Below, in pieces: positions 42,922 to 51,600 of a stretch of DNA of 64,000 nt. Both the position numbers and the translations under genes were made by a program. The notes beneath the pieces were generated by a model. The model saw only the letters and a program-made list of their open reading frames with translations, had not been told where the DNA came from and ran no database searches. Each line of letters begins with the position of its first letter. Position 1 is the first letter of the stretch. Source of the stretch: UMGS363 sp051881815 (GTDB lineage: Bacteria > Bacillota > Clostridia > Oscillospirales > Ruminococcaceae); NCBI GenBank assembly GCA_051881815.1, contig JBJEQP010000075.1, positions 1-64,000 on the forward strand. The letters are read 5' to 3'.

Positions 42922-43368
42922 TTAACCTTTACAGTTACATTCATTAAAATTCAAATCCGTTCCGCATACAGGACAAAGACCTTTACAATCCTCCTTGCAG
43001 AGCATCTTTGAAGGGAGCTGCAACAGAATATCCTGAATTATAAGCTCGTCCAAATCGAGTGAATCTCCCTCTGTTACGACATATTCATCATTGTCCGTAT
43101 TTGTTTCACGAACAAGAATATGTTCACATTCAAAAGAAAAACTCTTATTAAACGGTATAAGACACCTGTCACAAACAGCGTCAAGAGTAAAATCAACAAT
43201 GCAGTTGAGTATAACTACCCCTGCACGGTTATAGACAGAACCCTTAACATTTACGGGGTCAATGAAACTATATTGTTTAATCTCTTTCAGCCTGTCGGAA
43301 TCAACAGCATAATCCACAATCAGCTTTTCACCGACAATATTATAAAGCTGCTTTAAGTTTAAAACCAT
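42922..43368 (-). CDS. DUF177 (YceD) protein
   Basis: 148-residue protein of the YceD family, almost always found before rpmF and implicated in 23S rRNA processing in some lineages. It contains a Cys-type region CDRCLIPFNKSF in the middle and ends with CKEDCKGLCPVCGTDLN-like Cys pairs. ATG at 43368 is chosen, since the upstream TTG at 43380 has no spacing for the GGGGTG site. Confidence 0.88.
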   Translation of the reverse strand: MVLNLKQLYNIVGEKLIVDYAVDSDRLKEIKQYSFIDPVNVKGSVYNRAGVVILNCIVDFTLDAVCDRCLIPFNKSFSFECEHILVRETNTDNDEYVVTEGDSLDLDELIIQDILLQLPSKMLCKEDCKGLCPVCGTDLNFNECNCKG

Positions 43369-43394
43369 AGCACACCCCAAACATAACGAATTAC

Positions 43395-43423
43395 ATTATA
43401 ACACATCATTTATGATATGTCAA
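43395..43423 (-). promoter_or_regulatory. Promoter of yceD-rpmF
   Basis: Minus strand: -35 TTGACA (43418-43423), 17-base spacer, -10 TATAAT (43395-43400). Spacer contains a small ATCAT-AA-ATGAT palindrome. Confidence 0.8.
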
Positions 43424-43436
43424 TAGTTTTTGGAAA

Positions 43437-43847
43437 TTATTTTTTTGAGAATTTAGAAACAGATTCAGGAAGATCAGCAAGTTCTGCAGAAACTGTAAAT
43501 GTTACATTTACATCATCGCCTGTAAGCTTATCGATCTTGTTAAGTAATGCACCAAGTGCTTCAAAGTCAGCGCCGCCAACCTTAAGAATAGAGTCAATGA
43601 AGATCTCCTTTATATCATAGTTGCCTGCAACAAGTCCAGCAACAAGTCCGTAGAAAGCTTCAAAAGAGTAAATGCTGTTAGCGTCTGTATCAACGATTCT
43701 TACGCTTGTAGGAATGTCAAATCTGAGCTTTTCGCTCTTGTCAATGCAAACAACATAACCGTCAGACTTCTTGGAAGCCTCGTTAATCATATCAATCAAG
43801 ATCTTTGTTTTACCTGTACCTTTTTTTCCAGTAATAATTTTTACCAT
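43437..43847 (-). CDS. Small P-loop NTPase of unknown function
   Basis: I do not recognise the gene. The 136 residues begin VKIITGKKGTGKTKILIDMI, a Walker A, followed by DGYVVCIDKSEKLRFDIP and EIFIDSILKVGG (Walker-B-like), with a short total length, so it may be a small regulatory or assembly ATPase. It lies 75 bases after pgi and is probably co-transcribed. GGAGTG 7-8 bases before the ATG at 43847 decides the start. Confidence 0.75.
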   Translation of the reverse strand: MVKIITGKKGTGKTKILIDMINEASKKSDGYVVCIDKSEKLRFDIPTSVRIVDTDANSIYSFEAFYGLVAGLVAGNYDIKEIFIDSILKVGGADFEALGALLNKIDKLTGDDVNVTFTVSAELADLPESVSKFSKK

Positions 43848-43922
43848 GTGAAAACACTCCGTTCCGCCGTTAGGCTTTTTATTAATATCACGAGTGGAAA
43901 TCAACGTGATTTTAAACTGTAA

Positions 43923-45257
43923 TTAGTTGAGCTTTGCTTCGAGTTCAGCCTTCATACCTTCATAACCGGGCTTTCCGAGAAGAGCAAACATATTCTTCTT
44001 ATAGCTTTCAACACCGGGCTGATCAAAAGGATTTACTCCAAGCATATAGCCGTCAATTGCGCAGGACTTCTCGAAGAAATAGATCATATATCCTACGTTA
44101 TATTCAGTTGTATCATCAAGTTCAAGAACGATATTCGGAACGCCACCCTCTGTATGTGCAAGAACGGTTCCTTCGAGAGCCTTATGATTTACAACAGACA
44201 TATTCTGATTTGTGAGGAAGTTAAGTCCGTCAAGATTTTCTTCATCGGATTCAAGGAAGAAATCCTTCTGAGGCTTCTTGATATCAACGACAGTTTCAAA
44301 CATGATCCTTGAACCCTGCTGGATGAACTGACCCATTGAATGGAGATCGGTAGAGAAAGTTGCAGCAGATGGGAAAATACCCTTGTTATCCTTTCCTTCA
44401 CTCTCGCCGTAAAGCTGCTTATACCATTCAGTCATCATTGTAAAGCTCGGGTCATAGGAAACGAGAAGCTCTATTGACTTATTCTTTGAATAAAGGATAT
44501 TTCTGATCGCAGCATATTTATAGCAATCATTGTTATCAAAATCCTTGCAGTAATCTTCCTGTGCCTGCTTTGCACCGGCCATAAGAGCATCAATGTCACA
44601 TCCTGCAACAGCGATCGGAAGAAGACCAACCGGTGTAAGAACAGAAAATCTTCCGCCTACATCATCGGGGATAACAAATGTTTCGTATCCTTCCGTATCA
44701 GCGAGTTCCTTGAGAGTGCCCTTTGCCTTATCGGTCGTGCAGAAGATTCTTTCCTTTGCGCCTTCCTTGCCATACTTCTTCTCAACAAGGTTGCGGAATA
44801 CTCTGAACGCAAGTGCAGGTTCGGTTGTTGTACCGGATTTGGAAATAACATTTACTGCAATATCCTTGCCTTCGCATATTGAAAGGATCGTATTGAGATA
44901 TGTTGGACTGATATTGTTTCCGACAAAATAAATGTCAGGTGTATCTTTATTGATATCATTATAGAAAGGTGTTTTGAGAAGTTCAATAGCAGCTCTTGCG
45001 CCGAGGTACGAACCGCCGATACCGATAACAATAAGAATATCAGAATTGTCCTGGATCTTTTTGGCAGCAGCCTTGATCCTTGCAAATTCTTCCTTATCAT
45101 AATCTGTAGGGAGATTCAGCCAGCCGAGAAAATCATTTCCAAGACCGGTTTTATCGTGAAGTGTTTTAGCAGCAAGTTCAGCCTGTGCTTTCGCAGCTTC
45201 AAGCTCATGAGGAGCAATAAACTTTGACAAATACTTGCAATTAAGTGAAAGTGGCAT
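43923..45257 (-). CDS. pgi: Glucose-6-phosphate isomerase
   Basis: Interconverts glucose 6-phosphate and fructose 6-phosphate. The 444 residues have GIGGSYLGARAAIELL, VISKSGTTTEPALAFR, DVGGRFSVLTPVGLLP (family signature), KQLYGESEGKD and HTEGGVPNIVLEL. Length is the short bacterial form. Preceded by its own promoter at 45291-45319. Confidence 0.96.
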   Translation of the reverse strand: MPLSLNCKYLSKFIAPHELEAAKAQAELAAKTLHDKTGLGNDFLGWLNLPTDYDKEEFARIKAAAKKIQDNSDILIVIGIGGSYLGARAAIELLKTPFYNDINKDTPDIYFVGNNISPTYLNTILSICEGKDIAVNVISKSGTTTEPALAFRVFRNLVEKKYGKEGAKERIFCTTDKAKGTLKELADTEGYETFVIPDDVGGRFSVLTPVGLLPIAVAGCDIDALMAGAKQAQEDYCKDFDNNDCYKYAAIRNILYSKNKSIELLVSYDPSFTMMTEWYKQLYGESEGKDNKGIFPSAATFSTDLHSMGQFIQQGSRIMFETVVDIKKPQKDFFLESDEENLDGLNFLTNQNMSVVNHKALEGTVLAHTEGGVPNIVLELDDTTEYNVGYMIYFFEKSCAIDGYMLGVNPFDQPGVESYKKNMFALLGKPGYEGMKAELEAKLN

Positions 45258-45290
45258 TTAAACATTCCTCCATATTAATTCCTAAATGTT

Positions 45291-45319
45291 ATTCTACTAT
45301 AATTTTTGTGAATTTGCAA
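45291..45319 (-). promoter_or_regulatory. Promoter of pgi
   Basis: Minus strand: -35 TTGCAA (45314-45319), 17-base spacer, -10 TAGAAT (45291-45296). Both hexamers one or two changes from consensus. Confidence 0.6.
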
Positions 45320-45368
45320 TATTTTTTGCGAACTATAAAGATTTTTTTACAAGTTTTATTCAATACAG

Positions 45369-46496
45369 CTAAAAAAGCACCATCATTTTTAGCAATTTTG
45401 CCACAGCAGAATAAATTGTTTTCTTCTCTGCATTTTCAGCTGCAATAATATCGACCGAAAACAAATATTTATTCTTCCTATAAAATTGAATCTCTCCCAC
45501 TTTGTCGCCCTTTTTAACAGGCGCATATATCTGTTCGGGCAAAATACATACCGACGAAATGCTGTTTGCTGCTCCTTTTGGAATAACAATATTCCGTATA
45601 TCGCCAAAAACTACAGGGATCTCTCCCCTAAATGAATCTCTCACGCCGATATACCCGGGAATGTTTTCGGGGATTCCGGGTTTTATTACTATATAATCTG
45701 CAAATACGGATCCAAGCTTCGTCTTTGCGCTCGATAACATATCATCCTTGTCATCTGTGCCTAAAATAATAACCCCGAAAGCCTTGTTATCCCTTCTTGC
45801 AGCAGCTGCAATACAATGTCCCGAATTTTCGGAATATCCTGCCTTGAACCCAATAATCCCCTCAAATTTCTTTACAAGCTCATTAGAGTTGACAAGTTCT
45901 GCTGTTTCATTGCGAACATAATCAAGCCAGGTCGTAAAATATGGCGTAAGAAATTCATATTTCGACAGTTCACATATAAGCTTAGACATATCAGACGCAG
46001 TAGAAAGCTGTTTATCATCGTCATAATATCCGCAGCAGTTGGTGAATGATGTATTATTCATACCCAATTCAACTGCTTTGCTGTTCATAGCTTCAACAAA
46101 CTTTTTTTCAGAACCTGAAACAGTTTCCGCAACAACGACTGAAGCGTCATTGGCATTTCCTATTATTATACCTTTCAAAAGTTCTTCAACGGAAATGCTC
46201 TCTCCGGGCATAAGCCATATCTGTGCGCCCTGCATTGAATTTGCATACTCCGAAACCTTAACAACAGTGTCAAGTGAAAGCTCTTTACAGTTGATTTTTT
46301 CTGCTGCAAGCAAAATTGTCATCAGCTTGTTCATAGTTCCGACAGGTACGATCTTATCGGCATTCACTTCATCAATAACTGTACCCGATGTAAGCTCAAA
46401 AACAATACTGCAATACTCTGATTTTTCTGCAAAAACAGGCACAGCACTTAGAACAGCTAATACAGCCGAAAGAACAAATCCAATCAATTTTTTCAT
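45369..46496 (-). CDS. DacF/PBP5-like protein with all three active-site motifs altered
   Basis: By fold, a D-alanyl-D-alanine carboxypeptidase: signal peptide (KKLIGFVLSAVLAVLSAVPVFA), 375 residues, penicillin-binding core (about 30-250) and C-terminal beta domain. However the SxxK serine is Thr54 (GTMNK, Lys57 kept), SxN reads NAN (114-116), and KTG reads KAG (218-220). Each is a change known to remove or reduce catalysis, so it may be a scaffold or regulator. ATG at 46496 has GGAG 9 bases upstream. It is monocistronic or pairs with the downstream pgi. Confidence 0.8.
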   Translation of the reverse strand: MKKLIGFVLSAVLAVLSAVPVFAEKSEYCSIVFELTSGTVIDEVNADKIVPVGTMNKLMTILLAAEKINCKELSLDTVVKVSEYANSMQGAQIWLMPGESISVEELLKGIIIGNANDASVVVAETVSGSEKKFVEAMNSKAVELGMNNTSFTNCCGYYDDDKQLSTASDMSKLICELSKYEFLTPYFTTWLDYVRNETAELVNSNELVKKFEGIIGFKAGYSENSGHCIAAAARRDNKAFGVIILGTDDKDDMLSSAKTKLGSVFADYIVIKPGIPENIPGYIGVRDSFRGEIPVVFGDIRNIVIPKGAANSISSVCILPEQIYAPVKKGDKVGEIQFYRKNKYLFSVDIIAAENAEKKTIYSAVAKLLKMMVLF

Positions 46497-46567
46497 AAGC
46501 ATCAACTCCATAAGTTTTTTGAATACCTATGCTATTTTATGCTTATTTAAAAATTATAGACATATAA

Positions 46568-46602
46568 AAACAAAAGTGCCGAGTAAATCGACACTTTTGT
46601 TT
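46568..46602 (-). terminator. Terminator of the HPr-like gene
   Basis: Fifteen-base arms (46568-46582 and 46588-46602) with one mismatch and a T-run on both sides, so it could act in both directions. Separates the HPr-like gene from dacF. Confidence 0.8.
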
Positions 46603-46623
46603 AAAAAAGCTTAAATGAAATCA

Positions 46624-46854
46624 TCATTCAACGATGAACTGCTTGATCTGTGCAAAGAAGTTTGATGCATCATCAGTATGAGCTTCAAGAGCGATAGGCT
46701 TTGAAAGGTCAAGGCTGAAGATACCCATAATGGATTTTGCGTCAACGGCATATCTGCCGGAAATTAAATCAACATCAAAATCACAAAGAGAAACAATGGA
46801 AACAAATTCCTTAACATCGTTGATTGTTGCCAGCATTACAGTAGTTTTTGACAT
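46624..46854 (-). CDS. HPr/Crh-like protein without the catalytic histidine
   Basis: HPr-fold protein of the phosphotransferase/catabolite-repression family. The 76 residues match HPr after residue 35 (VDAKSIMGIFSLDL; Ser41 is the regulatory serine site equivalent to Ser46), but the GLHARPA loop is replaced by NDVKEFV, so His15 is missing. That is the pattern of Crh, which acts only through serine phosphorylation. GGAGGG 7 bases before ATG at 46854. Promoter and terminator show a single-gene unit. Confidence 0.8.
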   Translation of the reverse strand: MSKTTVMLATINDVKEFVSIVSLCDFDVDLISGRYAVDAKSIMGIFSLDLSKPIALEAHTDDASNFFAQIKQFIVE

Positions 46855-46896
46855 AAAAAATCCCTCCAATTGTTATTATGTTCTGTTATATTTCTC

Positions 46897-46950
46897 TGTA
46901 CCTTTCTTTTGGTACATTTATAGAATAGCAGTTTTTTTTAATTTAGTCAA
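46897..46950 (-). promoter_or_regulatory. Promoter and operator-like repeat of the HPr-like gene
   Basis: Minus strand: -35 TTGACT (46945-46950), 17-base spacer, -10 TATTCT (46922-46927). Just downstream is a perfect inverted repeat TGTACC-8-GGTACA (46897-46902, 46911-46916), at about +1 to +20, positioned like a repressor site. Confidence 0.6.
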
Positions 46951-46956
46951 GAGGAA

Positions 46957-46985
46957 TTGAAAAAAAAATTTTTATATTGTATAAT
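46957..46985 (+). promoter_or_regulatory. Promoter of mtaB
   Basis: -35 TTGAAA (46957-46962), 17-base spacer, -10 TATAAT (46980-46985). Its -35 is only 6 bases from the -35 of the divergent HPr-like promoter. Confidence 0.65.
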
Positions 46986-47052
46986 AATATAGAAACCGGC
47001 TGCAAATTACTTGTATGTTGGTGAATTTTAACAACAAACAGCGGAGATTTTT

Positions 47053-48360
47053 ATGAATATTCACTTTAAAACATTTGGATGCAAGGTTAATCTATATGAA
47101 ACCGAAAATATGAAGCAGAATTTCGCCGGCAAAGGATTTACAGTGACCGAAAAAGAAGCTGAAAGCCATATCTTTATTGTAAACACCTGTACGGTAACCG
47201 AATCGGGTGACAAAAAGGTTTTCAAGGAGCTTCGCAGACTACGCAGAGAATATCCTAATTCAATAATTGCCGTAACAGGATGCTACCCACAGGCTTTCCC
47301 AAACGAAGCTGCAGATATACAAGAGGCTGATATAGTAGTAGGGACAAAAAACAGAAACGCTCTTCCCGATATAATTACGAAGTATCTTGATAACCGCACT
47401 AAAAAAGTAGACATATGCAGCTATACTTCAAACGATGTTTTTGAAGATATGTGCAATCTCGGATACGAAAACAACACTCGTGCATTCATTAAAATACAGG
47501 ATGGATGCAATATGTTCTGTACATATTGCATCATTCCATATTCGAGAGGAAGATTTCGTTCAAAACCTATTGAGAAGCTCAAAGCCGAAGCAGAACAGCT
47601 TGCCGCATCGGGATATCGTGAGATCGTACTTGTCGGGATAAATCTGTCGTTTTACGGGATCGAATATAAGCTCTGCCTTGCCGATGCAGTAGAAACAGTA
47701 TGTGCTATTGACGGGATAAAGCGTGTTCGTCTTGGATCTCTTGAGCCGGAAATGATCAACGATGAAGATATCTGTCGGCTTGCTGCACAGCCAAAGCTCT
47801 GTCCGCAGTTTCATCTTTCGCTCCAAAGCGGCTGTGACAAGACCTTGAAAGAAATGAATAGGCGATATACTTCTTCCGATTATGCTGAACTTGTACAAAA
47901 GCTTCGCCAAAGCTTTGATAATTGCTCTATCACCACCGATGTAATGGTCGGATTTCCGAACGAAACCGACGAAGACTTTGAACGATCGGTCAAATTTGTT
48001 CAGAAAATCGGTTTTGCAAAGGTTCATGTATTCCCCTATTCTCAAAGAAAAGGAACGCCTGCCGCTGATTTTGAAAATCAAATACCTGCATCAAAGAAAA
48101 ATATCCGCGCTAAGATAATGTCCGAAGCTGCGGAAAAATCCCGTAAAGAATTCCTGCAAAGTCAGTTAGGACTTACAGTTCCCGTACTTTTTGAACGTGA
48201 AAAACCCGACAAAATCCCACACGGATACACGCCTAACTACACTTTAGTAAAAATATTTACAAAAATTTCAGGAAAAAGTTTGCGTAATCGGATTTTTTAT
48301 GTTAAAATAGAAAGGATAGAGAATGATTATTGTGTCGGAGAGATTATTTCGGAGCAATGA
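47053..48360 (+). CDS. mtaB: tRNA t6A37 methylthiotransferase MtaB
   Basis: Adds a methylthio group to t6A37 of tRNAs, making ms2t6A. The 435 residues show the UPF0004 Fe-S domain (FKTFGCKVNLYETE, CTVTESGDKK, GCYPQ), the radical SAM cluster CNMFCTYCIIPYSRGRFRSK, and the TRAM domain at the end. Length is normal. GCGGAGA is 5 bases before the ATG. The 302 bases after it hold the palindromic element at 48431-48591. Confidence 0.92.
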   Translation: MNIHFKTFGCKVNLYETENMKQNFAGKGFTVTEKEAESHIFIVNTCTVTESGDKKVFKELRRLRREYPNSIIAVTGCYPQAFPNEAADIQEADIVVGTKNRNALPDIITKYLDNRTKKVDICSYTSNDVFEDMCNLGYENNTRAFIKIQDGCNMFCTYCIIPYSRGRFRSKPIEKLKAEAEQLAASGYREIVLVGINLSFYGIEYKLCLADAVETVCAIDGIKRVRLGSLEPEMINDEDICRLAAQPKLCPQFHLSLQSGCDKTLKEMNRRYTSSDYAELVQKLRQSFDNCSITTDVMVGFPNETDEDFERSVKFVQKIGFAKVHVFPYSQRKGTPAADFENQIPASKKNIRAKIMSEAAEKSRKEFLQSQLGLTVPVLFEREKPDKIPHGYTPNYTLVKIFTKISGKSLRNRIFYVKIERIENDYCVGEIISEQ

Positions 48361-48400
48361 TCAGCTCAAAGGGTTATCCCGAACTCCGTATCGGTCAGCT

Positions 48401-48605
48401 TTTATCGGCACTGTACAGACAAAAGATTTAATACTAATAACCATTTAACCTATGGATAAAATACGGCAGCTATAATACGCCCACTCTGCGTCAAACTCCC
48501 TTGACAGGCGGCAGCCTGCCTGCGGTCGTTTTCCTTGATTGGTCGTATTCTATCCACCGTCTTTATCCATAGAACAAATGGTTATTAGTATAAACAGCCG
48601 ATAAA
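48401..48605. repeat. Older nine-base inverted repeat split by the MITE-like element
   Basis: TTTATCGGC (48401-48409) and GCCGATAAA (48597-48605) are perfect complements lying outside the 161-bp element. Without the insertion they would be about 25 bases apart and form a hairpin, perhaps a terminator after mtaB. This is an inference from the sequence. Confidence 0.45.
48431..48591. mobile_element. MITE-like long palindromic element upstream of purL
   Basis: The ends are inverted: ATACTAATAACCATTT (48431-48446) with its exact complement at 48576-48591, an AAC/AAC mismatch, then CTATGGATAAA (48450-48460) and complement (48562-48572). The middle continues as a looser palindrome around 48461-48560, with GGCAGCCTGCC near the centre. 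No ORF is present. TA dinucleotides sit at the ends, as expected for IS630/Tc1-type target duplication. It could also be a structured RNA or large cis-acting palindrome; a single copy was seen in this window. Confidence 0.6.
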
Positions 48606-48662
48606 GTATTTTCCCACGGTAAAACGGAGCACCAAATAAACAGATTTTAAGGAGCGTAAATT

Positions 48663-51600
48663 ATGTCTGTATTTCGTATCTATGTTGAAAAGAAGCCGGA
48701 ATTTGCAGTTGAAGCAAAGAATCTTCTTGCCGATGTCAAAACCGCTCTCAGACTTGACAAGCTGAGAAACATCAGGATCCTTAACCGTTATGATGCAGAA
48801 GGACTTTCCGAAGCTGATTTCAAACTTGCTATCGGAAATGTATTCTCCGAACCTGCGGTTGATGTTACAAGCGCAAAGCTTCCTGAACTCGGTGAAAACG
48901 AAAGCGTTTTCGCTGTTGAGTATCTTCCCGGTCAGTTTGATCAGAGAGCCGATTCCTGCGAGCAGTGTATCCAGATCCTCACACAGGGCGAACGCTGCAA
49001 GATAAAGAATGCGAGGATATATATCGTTGACGGTAAGCTTTCCGCGAGCGAAATGTCAGCACTTAAAGCATATATCATCAACCCTGTTGAAAGCCGTGAA
49101 GCTTCTCTTGATGAGGTTTCAACACTCGTCACCGAATACGATATCCCGACAGAAGTTGCAGTTCTTGAAAACTTCATTTACCTCGGAGAAGCTGAACTCG
49201 TTGACTTTATCTCTAAATACGGGCTCGCTATGGATCTTGACGATATTAAATTCTGTCAGAAATATTTCAAGGAAACCGAAAAGCGTGACCCGACGATCAC
49301 CGAGATACGCATGATCGACACATACTGGTCTGACCACTGCCGTCACACCACATTCTCAACAATTATCGACAATGCCGAGATCAATGCTGACTACATCAGA
49401 AAAACATATAACGAATATCTCAATGCAAGAGAAGAACTCGGAAGAACCAACAAGCCGATAACTCTCATGGACATTGCTACTATCGCCGCAAAGAAGCTGA
49501 AAAAAGACGGCATTCTTAAAGATCTCGATGAATCGGAAGAGATCAATGCCTGCTCCGTACAGATCAAAGTCGATGTTGACGGAGATCTTCAGGATTGGCT
49601 CCTTATGTTCAAAAACGAAACACATAACCACCCGACCGAGATCGAACCTTTCGGCGGTGCTGCAACTTGTCTTGGCGGTGCTATCCGCGATCCGCTTTCC
49701 GGACGTTCTTATGTATATCAGGCAATGCGTGTAACAGGCGCAGCAAATCCGCTTGTTCCTGTTGAAGATACCGTCCACGGCAAGCTCCCGCAGAGAAAGA
49801 TCACTGTCGGCGCTGCAAACGGATACAGCTCCTACGGCAACCAGATCGGTCTTGCTACAGGTCATGTTTCCGAGGTATATCATCCCGGATATGTAGCAAA
49901 GCGCCTTGAGATCGGTGCCGTTATCGCTGCTGCACCAAAGGACAACGTTATACGCGAAGTTCCCGAACCGGGAGATGTTGTGATCCTCCTCGGCGGCAGA
50001 ACAGGACGCGACGGCTGCGGCGGTGCAACAGGTTCCTCCAAATCACATACAGAAGCTTCACTTGAAAGCTGTGGTGCTGAAGTACAGAAGGGTAATCCTC
50101 CCGTTGAGAGAAAACTCCAGAGATTATTCAGAAATCCCGATGTTACACACATGATCAGACGATGCAATGACTTCGGTGCAGGCGGTGTTTCCGTTGCTAT
50201 CGGTGAGCTCACAGACGGTCTTATCATCGATCTTAATGCTGTTCCCAAGAAGTATGACGGACTTGACGGAACAGAGCTTGCTATTTCCGAGAGCCAGGAA
50301 CGTATGGCTGTTGTAGTTCGCAAATCCGATGCAGATAAATTCATCGCAGAAGCTGAAAAAGAAAACCTCGAGGCAACTCTCGTTGCTGTTGTTACAGAAG
50401 AGCCTCGTTTAAGGATGAACTGGAACGATAAAACTATCGTTGACCTTTCAAGAGAATTCCTTAACTCCAACGGCGCAGAGAAGCACACCGATGTTGCCGT
50501 TCCACTCCCTGTCACATCACAGCTCAAAACCTATACTGACTGTGCAGACAGTTGGGAAGCTCTTATGACAAATCTTAACGTTTGCTCACAGAAGGGCCTT
50601 GTTGAGCGTTTCGATTCAACTATCGGTGCAGGTACAGTTCTTATGCCTTACGGCGGTGCATATCAGCTCACGCCTACACAGGCAATGGCTGCAAAGATCC
50701 CTGTTCTCAAGGGCGAAACCAATACTTGCTCAATAATGGGCTGGGGCTTTAATCCTTATGTAAGCGACAAGAGCCCATACCACGGTGCAATTGCTGCTGT
50801 TATCGAATCAATTGCAAAGGTTGTCGCAGCAGGCGGAAGCTATAAGAGGTGCTGGCTCACATTCCAGGAATACTTCGAGAGAACACAGAACAATCCTACA
50901 CGCTGGGGCAGACCTTTTGCAGCTCTTCTCGGCGCATACAAGGCACAGATCGAACTTGGCTGCGGCGCTATCGGCGGTAAGGATTCGATGTCCGGTACAT
51001 TTGAAAACATCGACGTTCCGGCAACTCTCGTTTCCTTTGCAGTTTCAACAGGCGACAGCAAAACCATCATTTCTCCTGAGTTTAAGAAGGCAGGAAATAA
51101 GGTCATCCTTATCACTCCCGAATATGATGAAAATAATCTTCCAAAGTTTGAAAGCATCCGCAGCTGCTTCGAGAGAGTAGAAAAGCTCATTGCAGACGGT
51201 ACTGCTGTATCTGCTTGGGCAGTTGGATTCGGCGGCGTTGCAGAAGCTGTTGCAAAAATGTCTCTCGGCAACAGAATAGGTTTCCGCTTTGACAAGAAGC
51301 TTTCTGAAGATACGCTCTTCTACTCCAAGTACGGCTCATTTGTTATCGAGCTTAACGGTGATCCGTTCACAGTTGAAAATGTTATCGGTGAAACTATCAG
51401 CGAATACAAGATCGACTGCAAGGGTTACACCGTTGATATGGCTGAAATCCAGAAAAAATGGGAAGATAAGCTTGAACCTGTATTCCCCTGCAATATTAAA
51501 ACGACAGACAAGCCTGCAAAGGTATTCACCTATACAGCAATAGAAAGAACTAAATCAAGCATTCACGTTGCTAAACCTCGTGTTCTTATCCCTGTATTCC

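Noticed and set aside
45362..45400. GCTAAAAA/TTTTTAGC repeat at the end of the DacF-like gene as a terminator
   Set aside because: It lies in the coding end, has AT-only pairing for the most part, and lacks a T-run after the stem.
48471..48506. TATAAT (48471) and TTGACA (48501) inside the MITE-like element as a purL promoter
   Set aside because: They are in the wrong order and neither has a partner at 16-18 bases on the plus strand.
48361..48662. Purine riboswitch in the purL leader
   Set aside because: I could not find the three-helix core with its conserved loops; the region is explained by the palindromic element and flanking repeat.
49880..50527. 215-codon frame on the minus strand within purL
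   Set aside because: Ser/Thr/Pro-rich shadow of purL third-codon choices; purL domains are continuous across it.
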